Source of the DNA: Pseudorhizobium tarimense
GTDB taxonomy: Bacteria > Pseudomonadota > Alphaproteobacteria > Rhizobiales > Rhizobiaceae
Length of the DNA stretch: 64,000 nt
Direction: 5' to 3'
NCBI RefSeq assembly: GCF_022968135.1
Contig: NZ_JALJRA010000011.1
Location: forward strand, 124,001 to 188,000
Part shown: piece after piece, positions 53,161 to 59,975 of the stretch
How positions within the stretch are numbered: position 1 is the stretch's first letter
Layout of the letters: each line of letters opens with the position of its first letter
Notes under the pieces: model-generated
Told to the model about the DNA's origin: nothing
The model's input: only the letters and a program-made list of their open reading frames with translations
Database searches by the model: none
Position numbers and translations under genes: made by a program

Positions 53161-54264
53161 ATGAGCTTTCTCGAGATCAAGAACCTCAGCAAGAAGATTG
53201 GCAACAACGAGGTTCTCAAGAACATCAGCATCGAGCTCGAAAAGGGCGGTTTCCTGGTGCTCGTCGGCCCCTCCGGCTGCGGCAAGTCCACTCTCCTGAA
53301 CGCAATCGCGGGCTTGATGCCGCTGGCTTCGGGCGAGATCGTGCTGGACGGCCAGGTCATCAATGACCTGCACCCCTCCAAGCGCGATATCGCAATGGTC
53401 TTCCAGAGCTACGCGCTCTACCCGAACATGACGGTCGAGGAGAACATCGGCTTTGCGCTCGAAATGAGGGGTGTCGACAAGGCCGAGCGCGGAGAGCTGA
53501 TCCGCAATGTTGCCAAGACCCTGCAGATCGAGCACCTGCTCAGCCGGCGACCGAGTCAGCTTTCCGGCGGACAGCGTCAGCGCGTTGCCATGGGGCGCGC
53601 CCTGGTGCGCCAGCCGCGCGTCTTCCTGTTCGATGAGCCGCTGTCGAACCTCGACGCCAAGCTCCGCGTGGAAATGCGGGCCGAGATCAAGTCGCTGCAC
53701 CACAACACGGATGCGACCATCATCTATGTGACGCATGACCAGATCGAGGCGATGACGCTTGCGACAAAGATCGTCGTGCTGAAGGACGGTGCGATCCAGC
53801 AGGTCGGAACGCCGGCCGACATCTACAATCGCCCTGCCAACCTGTTCATAGCCGATTTCATGGGCTCGCCAGCGATGAACATGCTGATGGGCAAGACCGT
53901 CTCGACAAACGGGATCCGTCAGATCGCGATCTTCGACGGAAGTGTGACGGTTCCCATGCCCTCATCCGTCACGGTCCCACTTGCTGATGGAGCCGACGTC
54001 ATTCTTGGTCTGCGGCCGGAGGGCATCACGGACGAAGGTATGGTTGATCCCACCGCCGATGTGATTGCGAAGGTTGATGCAGATGTGCGCCTGGTGGAAC
54101 CGACAGGATCCGATACCTTCATTACCGCCACGCTGCAGGGAACTTCATTTACCGGACGTGTGCGGGCGGATGTGCCGATCGTTCCGCGCGAGCGGTTCAC
54201 CTTCGTCTTTAACCTCGATAAGGCAGTGGTCTTCGATCCCGCCACGAGCCAACGTCTGAGCTGA
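53161..54264 (+). CDS. Sugar ABC transporter ATP-binding protein (MalK/UgpC type)
   Basis: This 367-residue ATPase has Walker A GPSGCGKST, Q-loop MVFQSYALYPNMTV, signature LSGGQRQRVAMGRAL, Walker B VFLFDEPLSNLDAKLR and switch His YVTHDQ, followed by a C-terminal regulatory OB-type domain with GLRPEGI (~residue 282). It powers the two permeases. The ATG at 53161 is fixed by the first strand FLEIKNLSKK; a long open frame upstream runs through the second permease out of its frame and is not real. An EcfG-type promoter for the next genes begins 4 bases after its stop. Confidence 0.93.
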   Translation: MSFLEIKNLSKKIGNNEVLKNISIELEKGGFLVLVGPSGCGKSTLLNAIAGLMPLASGEIVLDGQVINDLHPSKRDIAMVFQSYALYPNMTVEENIGFALEMRGVDKAERGELIRNVAKTLQIEHLLSRRPSQLSGGQRQRVAMGRALVRQPRVFLFDEPLSNLDAKLRVEMRAEIKSLHHNTDATIIYVTHDQIEAMTLATKIVVLKDGAIQQVGTPADIYNRPANLFIADFMGSPAMNMLMGKTVSTNGIRQIAIFDGSVTVPMPSSVTVPLADGADVILGLRPEGITDEGMVDPTADVIAKVDADVRLVEPTGSDTFITATLQGTSFTGRVRADVPIVPRERFTFVFNLDKAVVFDPATSQRLS

Positions 54265-54267
54265 CGA

Positions 54268-54292
54268 GGAACATACGCTCTCGGTCCCTGTT
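54268..54292 (+). promoter_or_regulatory. EcfG-type stress promoter of two small genes
   Basis: GGAAC (54268-54272), 16 bases, TGTT (54289-54292). The -10 has T for the usual C/G. It ends 40 bases before the ATG at 54332. The region also holds an 8-base inverted repeat (TCCCTGTT ... AACAGGGA) that could pair around the start of the message. Confidence 0.5.
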
Positions 54293-54331
54293 GGATGGTC
54301 GCTATCGATCAGTAACAGGGAAGTGGGTGTG

Positions 54332-54613
54332 ATGAGCAAGGATCAGTCTCCATCCGGCGGCTACAGGAACAACCGGCTGCGCAGCGAGCGCGACCCGGTG
54401 ATCGACGACGGCGAGCGGCGCCGGGAAACAAGCGACGATGCGGCGCCGGCCGCTGACGAGCTGCCGGAGGTAAGTTATGGCCAGAACGAAATGTCGAAGG
54501 CTTGGGCCCGCGAATCTTATCGCGCCGATTACGGCCGAGCCTCCGAGGCTAGGCGCAACGAATTCGGCAGGAAGCGCGTTGAAGATGCTGATGAAGCGCC
54601 GGAGCGGGAGTGA
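54332..54613 (+). CDS. Small charged hypothetical protein
   Basis: This 93-residue protein is dominated by Arg, Asp and Glu (YRNNRLRSERDPVIDDGERRRE, RADYGRASEARRNEFGRKR) and is probably disordered. ATG at 54332 is preferred over a GTG nine bases earlier. An EcfG-type promoter lies upstream, and a second small gene follows 38 bases after the stop. Function unknown. Confidence 0.65.
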   Translation: MSKDQSPSGGYRNNRLRSERDPVIDDGERRRETSDDAAPAADELPEVSYGQNEMSKAWARESYRADYGRASEARRNEFGRKRVEDADEAPERE

Positions 54614-54651
54614 TCCCAGCGGCGCGAACTCCAGCAGCAGGAGCCAACGAG

Positions 54652-54837
54652 ATGAAGTCGACAAAGAAGCCTGCCGACGGTCAGACAATTGAGAATGATG
54701 CAGCGGGTCAGTTCGCCAATGTGAAGGCCGGTTCAAAGAGTTCCGGTGTTGCCAGTGCCAAACCTACTGTGATCACCGGATCGGAGGACGCGACCGCCCA
54801 CAAGGTGCCCCCGGGCGAGGATGCGCCGAAAGAATAG
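54652..54837 (+). CDS. Small hydrophilic hypothetical protein
   Basis: This 61-residue, Lys/Ser/Ala/Gly-rich protein (KAGSKSSGVASAKPTVITG) has no membrane segment. AGGAG eight bases upstream of the ATG supports it. Likely co-transcribed with the 93-residue gene from a stress promoter. No recognisable function; hydrophilin-like composition. Confidence 0.6.
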   Translation: MKSTKKPADGQTIENDAAGQFANVKAGSKSSGVASAKPTVITGSEDATAHKVPPGEDAPKE

Positions 54838-55083
54838 GTGCAGAGCCTCAGCGGGTGAAGGTCTTTTGGCCGATGCCCCTTTTGTGCAGCATTGAAACGC
54901 TTTGTCCGCTGGCGCACAGGTTACGCCCTTCTTCAGTGGAATCTTCATCCTGAGCGCTGATAGGGTTGGTGCTTTTTCCAAAAGAAGCTAGAACAGGCCC
55001 TGTGCTACATCAGCAAAGGGCGGGATATATATGAGGCCTTCTGCCGCTGCGGTTGCTCACGTGATCGCTGGGGAGACTTTCTA

Positions 55084-56793
55084 GTGTCGAGAGAGGAGCG
55101 GCTGCCCCGCTTTTTCCCGACCGCTTCGATCGGAGCCTATCTGGTCGCCCTTTCGGCAGTGGTTGCTATCCCGCTTGTCGTCTTCGTCGTGTTTCTGATG
55201 ATAGAGCTGGAGCGGCGAGACCGCGTCCTCCTGGCAGCGAACACCGCGGAAGACGCGCAAGTGGTGGCCCGTTCCGTCGATCGGGCGCTCCAGGACATGG
55301 CGACAACCTTGCGCATCCTCGCCGGTTCCCCGGAGCTTGATCAGGGGGACTTTCAGGCATTTCACAACCGTGTCCAGAACAGCCTGCGGTCCAACTCTCT
55401 TTACGCGATCGCGGTCGACGCCTCCGGTCAGCAGCTGTTGAACACGCGCGTGCCGTTTGGCACGCCATTGGGGAGGACATCCAGCCCCGCGACGCTTCAA
55501 AAGGCGCTCGACAGCGGAGTGACACAGATCTCTGACGTCTTCTTCGGTCCCACCAGCGGCCGTTTCGTGTTCAACGTCGTCATCCCTCTGTCGCAGGAGA
55601 TGGCGCAAAGCTCCGGCGCGGCCGCCCTCATCATCACCCAGAACGCCGAGGACCTGCAGAGGCTGCTTTCGATCGAGAGCCTGCCGCCTCAGTGGTCGGT
55701 CGCGATCCTTGACGCCGGTGGTGCGATAGTTACCTCTCTTGGGGAAAGCAATGCGTCGTCGATCAGCGCCTTCCCGGAAGAAACGATCAGGCTGATGTCT
55801 GGCGTCAATGGTACGATTGAGGACCTGGGTGGCGAGCCGGAGCAGATCTATGGCTATGCGCAAATCGTCGGCTCGCAGTGGAAGGCGGTCGTCTGGGGAC
55901 CGATCAGCACCGCACAGGCGGCGATCCTCAGCACCTCGCGGCAGTTGATCGTCGGCAGCGTCCTGTTTCTCGCGATCGGCATGTTGTGCGGCTATCTCAT
56001 TGCCCGCCAGCTTCGCATCCCGATCCGCCAGATTGCGGAGATGGCGGAGCGCATCGGCAGGGGAGAGATCGTCCCTCCGGTGGAAACCCGGATCCGGGAG
56101 GCGAACCAGATCTCGGTCGCACTGTCCAACGCCTCTTTCGACAGGAGCCAGGCCGAAGACAAGATGCACTTCATCCTGCACGAGCTCGTGCACCGGACGA
56201 AGAACATCCTGACGCTGGTTCAGGCGATGATGCGTCAGCTGGCGCGGCAAGGCGACAGCATGGAGGAGTTCCAGAAGGCGATCTCGACACGTCTGCAGGG
56301 CCTCGGCCGCTCCATCGAGGTCCTTGCGAGCGAGCAGTGGGTCGGCGTGCCGTTGAAGCGGCTGGTGACCATCCAGCTCGAGACATTCGCCGAAGCCTCC
56401 AACCGTGTGGAGCTTGATGGGGAAGATATCGCGCTGAAAGCGGAGGCGGTGCAGAATCTCGGCCTCGTCCTGCACGAGCTTGCCACCAACTCGCTCAAAT
56501 ACGGCGCCCTTTCCGTCCCAGAGGGCAAGGTGATCGTTTCGTGGCGACAGGACGCTCCATCGGATCTGCAATCTCTTCTCCGGCTCACGTGGAAAGAAGT
56601 GGGCGGTCCACCGGCGAAAGAACCGGAAAGGACCGGCTTCGGCACGAAGATCATCAGACGCCACGCAGAGGCTTCCTTCGGCGGTAAGGTCGACATCCGC
56701 TATGATGCGAGCGGGTTCTCGTGGATACTGGTGGCGCCGCGCGAGGCATTCGAGCGAAATTTGGTCGAAGCCATTCCAGAGCTGGTGGACTGA
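55084..56793 (+). CDS. HWE-family sensor histidine kinase
   Basis: This 569-residue membrane kinase has an N-terminal transmembrane segment (~17-42), a periplasmic Cache-like sensor (to ~285), a second membrane segment (~290-312), HAMP, then an HWE-type kinase core. The phosphorylated His370 lies in ELVHRTKNIL, the N-box is HELATNSLKYGALS, and the WKE motif (TWKEVGGP) defines the HWE family. HWE/HisKA2 kinases often feed PhyR and the general stress response in alphaproteobacteria. No response regulator is adjacent. The GTG start at 55084 directly follows a TAG. It is surrounded by genes with EcfG-type promoters. Confidence 0.88.
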   Translation: MSREERLPRFFPTASIGAYLVALSAVVAIPLVVFVVFLMIELERRDRVLLAANTAEDAQVVARSVDRALQDMATTLRILAGSPELDQGDFQAFHNRVQNSLRSNSLYAIAVDASGQQLLNTRVPFGTPLGRTSSPATLQKALDSGVTQISDVFFGPTSGRFVFNVVIPLSQEMAQSSGAAALIITQNAEDLQRLLSIESLPPQWSVAILDAGGAIVTSLGESNASSISAFPEETIRLMSGVNGTIEDLGGEPEQIYGYAQIVGSQWKAVVWGPISTAQAAILSTSRQLIVGSVLFLAIGMLCGYLIARQLRIPIRQIAEMAERIGRGEIVPPVETRIREANQISVALSNASFDRSQAEDKMHFILHELVHRTKNILTLVQAMMRQLARQGDSMEEFQKAISTRLQGLGRSIEVLASEQWVGVPLKRLVTIQLETFAEASNRVELDGEDIALKAEAVQNLGLVLHELATNSLKYGALSVPEGKVIVSWRQDAPSDLQSLLRLTWKEVGGPPAKEPERTGFGTKIIRRHAEASFGGKVDIRYDASGFSWILVAPREAFERNLVEAIPELVD

Positions 56794-56808
56794 GGAAAAG
56801 CTCTGACA

Positions 56809-56833
56809 GGAACGAAGCGAGCCAGACTTCGTT
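56809..56833 (+). promoter_or_regulatory. EcfG-type stress promoter of topoisomerase IB
   Basis: GGAAC (56809-56813), 16 bases, CGTT (56830-56833), an exact consensus match. The -10 ends only 9 bases before the ATG at 56843, so the transcript would be almost or fully leaderless. Confidence 0.62.
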
Positions 56834-56842
56834 CTAAGGCCC

Positions 56843-57934
56843 ATGGATGTCACAGCTTTCTCCGCTCCAGATGAGCAATCGCTCAAGGCAATCGGTCTCA
56901 CCTATGTGAGTGATACCCAACCCGGCATCCGGCGTTCGCGCGCCGGACGGGGTTTCTGCTACCGTCTGCCGGACGGCAAGCTCCTGACCGATCCGGAGGA
57001 GAAGCAGAGAATTGCGGCTCTAGGCTTGCCGCCGGCCTATGAGAATGTGTGGATCTGCATGGACCCCCAGGGGCATCTCCAGGCGACCGGCTATGACGCT
57101 CGGGGCCGCAAGCAGTACCGCTATCACACGGCGTGGCAGAGCCACCGCAGCGAGCTGAAGTACGACCAGCTGGTCCGCTTCGGCGAGGTCCTGCCGCGCA
57201 TCCGCCGCCGGATCGAGCGGGATCTTGCGCTTGGGCTGGACCACCAGGAAGCCGTGCTCGCTGCGATCGTGGCCCTGATGGATACCGCTCATCTGAGGGT
57301 CGGAAACCGCGCCTACGCGAAGGAAAATCGGACCTACGGAGCAACGACGCTCCTGAAGCGCCATATGAAACTCTCTGACGAAGCGGTGGTGCTCAAGTTC
57401 ACGGCCAAGGGCGGCAAGAAGGTCAGCCATACGATCAAGCACCCGCGCCTTCAGCGCATCTTCGAAGAAATCGCGGATCTTCCCGGGCGTCAGTTGTTCT
57501 CGTGGCCGGACGAGCACGGTACGGCTCACCCCGTCGATTCGGGCCGCTTGAATGCGTACCTGTCCACAATTGCCGGATTTCCCGTCTCCGCCAAGACGTT
57601 TCGGACCTGGGGCGGCACGCTGGCGGGGTTCAGTGCGGTTTGTCAGGCGGTCAAGGAGGGACAGAAGCCAAAGGTGAAGCTCATCTGCCACGCAGCGTCC
57701 GAGCGGCTGCACAACACGCCGGCGGTGTGCCGGTCGAGCTACATTCACCCGGCTATTCTCGGCCTGGTCGAGGACCATTCGCCGCTGCAGAAGATATTTA
57801 CTCAGCCGGTGAATGCAGGCGGGCTTCGAGGTTTGCGGGCTGAGGAGAAGCGCCTTCTTGCGTTTCTCCGGGAGGCAGCGGGCGATGTCGTTGCGGCCGC
57901 CGCGGCAGAAGACTTGGCGACCGCAACAGAGTAG
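56843..57934 (+). CDS. Type IB DNA topoisomerase (poxvirus-like bacterial form)
   Basis: This 363-residue protein has the bacterial topo IB layout: an N-terminal clamp with GRGFCYRLPDG and LPPAYENVWICMDPQGHLQATGYDARGRKQYRYH, and a catalytic domain with RVGNRAYAKENRTYGATTLLKRH, KFTAKGGKK, TFRTWGGT and nucleophile Tyr300 in CRSSYIHP. It relaxes supercoils by 3'-phosphotyrosine cleavage without ATP. Many rhizobia keep it as a stress gene, and a consensus EcfG-type promoter is directly upstream. No Shine-Dalgarno sequence is visible before the ATG. Confidence 0.93.
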   Translation: MDVTAFSAPDEQSLKAIGLTYVSDTQPGIRRSRAGRGFCYRLPDGKLLTDPEEKQRIAALGLPPAYENVWICMDPQGHLQATGYDARGRKQYRYHTAWQSHRSELKYDQLVRFGEVLPRIRRRIERDLALGLDHQEAVLAAIVALMDTAHLRVGNRAYAKENRTYGATTLLKRHMKLSDEAVVLKFTAKGGKKVSHTIKHPRLQRIFEEIADLPGRQLFSWPDEHGTAHPVDSGRLNAYLSTIAGFPVSAKTFRTWGGTLAGFSAVCQAVKEGQKPKVKLICHAASERLHNTPAVCRSSYIHPAILGLVEDHSPLQKIFTQPVNAGGLRGLRAEEKRLLAFLREAAGDVVAAAAAEDLATATE

Positions 57935-57937
57935 TAC

Positions 57938-58498
57938 CTAAGCCGCCCGGCGGTCGTGGCGGCCTTCCTTCACCTCTTCGACAATCTTGGCGACAAAGGC
58001 ATCCAAGTCCTTCGGCGAACGCGACGTGATGATGCCGTTGTCCACCACGACCTCCTCGTCGACCCACTGAGCACCCGCATTGCGCACATCCGTCTTGATC
58101 GAGGGGTAGGAGGTTGCGCGGCGGCCGCGCAGGGCATCGGCCTCGACCAGCAGCCAGGGTGCATGGCAGATCGCCGCTACCGGCTTTCCGCTCCTGACGA
58201 AGTCGCGAACGATGCGCATCGCATCCTCGTTCGTACGAAGCACATCCGGGTTGATCTGGCCGCCGGGCATGACAATCGCGTCGAACTCCTCGACCTTCAC
58301 ATCGGACGCGACGAGATCGACGTCGACGCTATCACCCCAGTCGGTTTCGTCCCAGCTCTTGATCTGGCCGCTCTTGGCCGATGCAATCTTCACTTCTGCG
58401 CCTTGTTCGCGCAATTTCTCAAGCGGCACGCGCAGCTCCGAACGCTCGTAACCGTCGGTCGCAAGAATAAGAATGGAAGCAGACTTGATGTCAGCCAT
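57938..58498 (-). CDS. PfpI/DJ-1-family protein (YhbO-like)
   Basis: This 186-residue protein has the PfpI-type elbow Cys111-His112 in AAICHAPWLL and acidic partner Glu18 in DGYERSEL. Members act on glyoxal-type damage or as proteases/chaperones; YhbO is a stress protein. AGGAG seven bases before the ATG at 58498 decides the start. It follows the 64-residue gene on the same strand, both behind an EcfG-type promoter, and ends 3 bases from the topoisomerase stop. Confidence 0.88.
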   Translation of the reverse strand: MADIKSASILILATDGYERSELRVPLEKLREQGAEVKIASAKSGQIKSWDETDWGDSVDVDLVASDVKVEEFDAIVMPGGQINPDVLRTNEDAMRIVRDFVRSGKPVAAICHAPWLLVEADALRGRRATSYPSIKTDVRNAGAQWVDEEVVVDNGIITSRSPKDLDAFVAKIVEEVKEGRHDRRAA

Positions 58499-58529
58499 TA
58501 GGTTACTCCTAAATGTCTCGATGAGGGTT

Positions 58530-58724
58530 TTACAGTCGACCGGTAGACAGATCCCGGCCGTTGATCGATGCAGGCACGCTGATTTCCTCCTGCGGTCGCT
58601 TCGGAAGAGGCAGTTCAACGGCCTCCGGAACGAGGACCTGAACATCCTCACCGTGCTGCTCGTGAGCTTTGCTTTCGCTGATCCGGTGGAACTTTCCGAA
58701 AAGTCGCTGAAGGAAAGTCTGCAT
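58530..58724 (-). CDS. Small hypothetical protein upstream of the PfpI gene
   Basis: This 64-residue basic-then-neutral protein (MQTFLQRLFGKFHRISESK, ending INGRDLSTGRL) may start at 58724 or at an ATG nine bases earlier; AAAGG fits the former. It lies between an EcfG-type promoter and the PfpI-family gene, 31 bases before it. No family recognised; the amphipathic N-terminus could bind membrane. Confidence 0.55.
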   Translation of the reverse strand: MQTFLQRLFGKFHRISESKAHEQHGEDVQVLVPEAVELPLPKRPQEEISVPASINGRDLSTGRL

Positions 58725-58768
58725 CGCTCTCATCCTTTCTGTCGAAAGGGCCTTTGCCCGTGTCGAGA

Positions 58769-58793
58769 AACCCGCTTCGCCGGCATTCGTTCC
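58769..58793 (-). promoter_or_regulatory. EcfG-type stress promoter of the 64-residue protein/PfpI unit
   Basis: On the minus strand GGAAC (58793-58789), 16 bases, GGTT (58772-58769). It ends 45 bases before 58724. The divergent oxidase promoter is 40 bases away on the other strand. Confidence 0.55.
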
Positions 58794-58833
58794 CGTGGCC
58801 AAATACGTTGTTACTAAAGTTGATACTGTGTCT

Positions 58834-58858
58834 GGAACAAAAGACACGTCACAGCGTT
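58834..58858 (+). promoter_or_regulatory. EcfG-type stress promoter of the terminal oxidase operon
   Basis: GGAAC (58834-58838), 16 bases, CGTT (58855-58858), an exact consensus match. It ends 43 bases before the GTG of the subunit II gene and is the only clear promoter in the gap. Confidence 0.62.
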
Positions 58859-58901
58859 TGCCCCCGGTTGTCCGTGGCGAAGCCGCGGAGGGGAGCTAGA
58901 C

Positions 58902-59975
58902 GTGTCAGGGGGTCGTTTGTACGGCGGAGCAAGTCTGCACGACGGAATGTCTCGTATCGGCGGAGCGTATCTCAGCAGATCTGCACAACGTGGTGCAGTG
59001 CTTCGGGCGGCGCTGCTCTTCGGCTGCATCCCTCTTTCCTCTTGTTCCGGCGTCCAGTCGGCCCTGGATCCCGCGGGACCGGAAGCTGCAAATGTTGCCA
59101 CCCTTTTCTACGTGATGCTCGTCGGCGGTTCCTTGATCTGGATTGGTGTCGTCGGAGTTCTCGCATATGCCTCCCGGCTCGGAAGAGAGCCGCATTCCGA
59201 GAGGATGGCCGGGTGGGTCATCCTGCTTTGCGGCGCCGTCGGCCCGGCCGTGATTCTTGGCGCTCTCCTGTCCTATGCAGTCTGGTTGATGCCCAATCTG
59301 CGGCCTTGGACCTCTTCGGGGGAACCTGGCCTCCGGCAGATCGAGGTCACGGGAGAGCAATTCTGGTGGCGGGCCCGCTACCTTGATCCATCGGGTGCGC
59401 CTCTTTTCGAGGCTGCCAACGAGATCGTGATGCCAGTTGGCGAAAGGGTGCTGTTCACGCTCAAGTCGCCGGACGTCATTCACTCGTTCTGGATCCCGTC
59501 GCTTGGCGGCAAGATGGATGCGATCCCCGGACGCATCAATGCGGTGACGCTGGAGGCTTCGAAGGCTGGCCTCTATCGCGGTGCCTGCGCTGAGTTCTGT
59601 GGTCCTTCTCACGCGCTGATGGCCTTTACCGTCAAGGCGGTGGAGCCGGCCGCTTTCGAGGAATGGTTGGACGAAAGGGCTGCCGTTGATCGGCCGTCGG
59701 ATGCGGAGGGGCTCGCTGTCTTCCTCCGCCACGGTTGTGGCGCCTGCCATACCATTGCCGGGACGCAGGCTAACGGCGAGATCGGTCCCAACCTTACGGC
59801 CGTCGGCGCTCGCGAAACCATAGCAGCCGGAACGCTCCCCAACACCACAGAAGCGATCGCCCGCTTCATCAGGAACCCTGAGGAAATCAAGCCCGGCGTT
59901 CACATGCCAGCCTTCGATATGCTTCCGGACGGGGATGTGGAGATGATTGCCGCTTACTTGAAGGGACTGAAATGA
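58902..59975 (+). CDS. Cytochrome c oxidase subunit II with C-terminal cytochrome c domain
   Basis: This 357-residue protein has a lipoprotein-like leader with an LSSC box at Cys48, two transmembrane segments (~70-90 and ~105-130), a CuA domain with ligands His194, Cys229, Cys233, His237 and Met240 (CAEFCGPSHALM), and a fused cytochrome c domain with CGACH at 279-283 and a later HMPAF Met ligand. It takes electrons from cytochrome c for the fused subunit I+III downstream. The GTG at 58902 follows GGAGGGGAG. It overlaps the next gene by 4 bases. Confidence 0.92.
   Translation: MSGGRLYGGASLHDGMSRIGGAYLSRSAQRGAVLRAALLFGCIPLSSCSGVQSALDPAGPEAANVATLFYVMLVGGSLIWIGVVGVLAYASRLGREPHSERMAGWVILLCGAVGPAVILGALLSYAVWLMPNLRPWTSSGEPGLRQIEVTGEQFWWRARYLDPSGAPLFEAANEIVMPVGERVLFTLKSPDVIHSFWIPSLGGKMDAIPGRINAVTLEASKAGLYRGACAEFCGPSHALMAFTVKAVEPAAFEEWLDERAAVDRPSDAEGLAVFLRHGCGACHTIAGTQANGEIGPNLTAVGARETIAAGTLPNTTEAIARFIRNPEEIKPGVHMPAFDMLPDGDVEMIAAYLKGLK

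Noticed and set aside
55081-56901. A 606-codon open frame on the minus strand
   Set aside because: It lies wholly opposite the HWE kinase, has Arg/His-rich low-information composition and no ribosome site; it is a GC-bias shadow.
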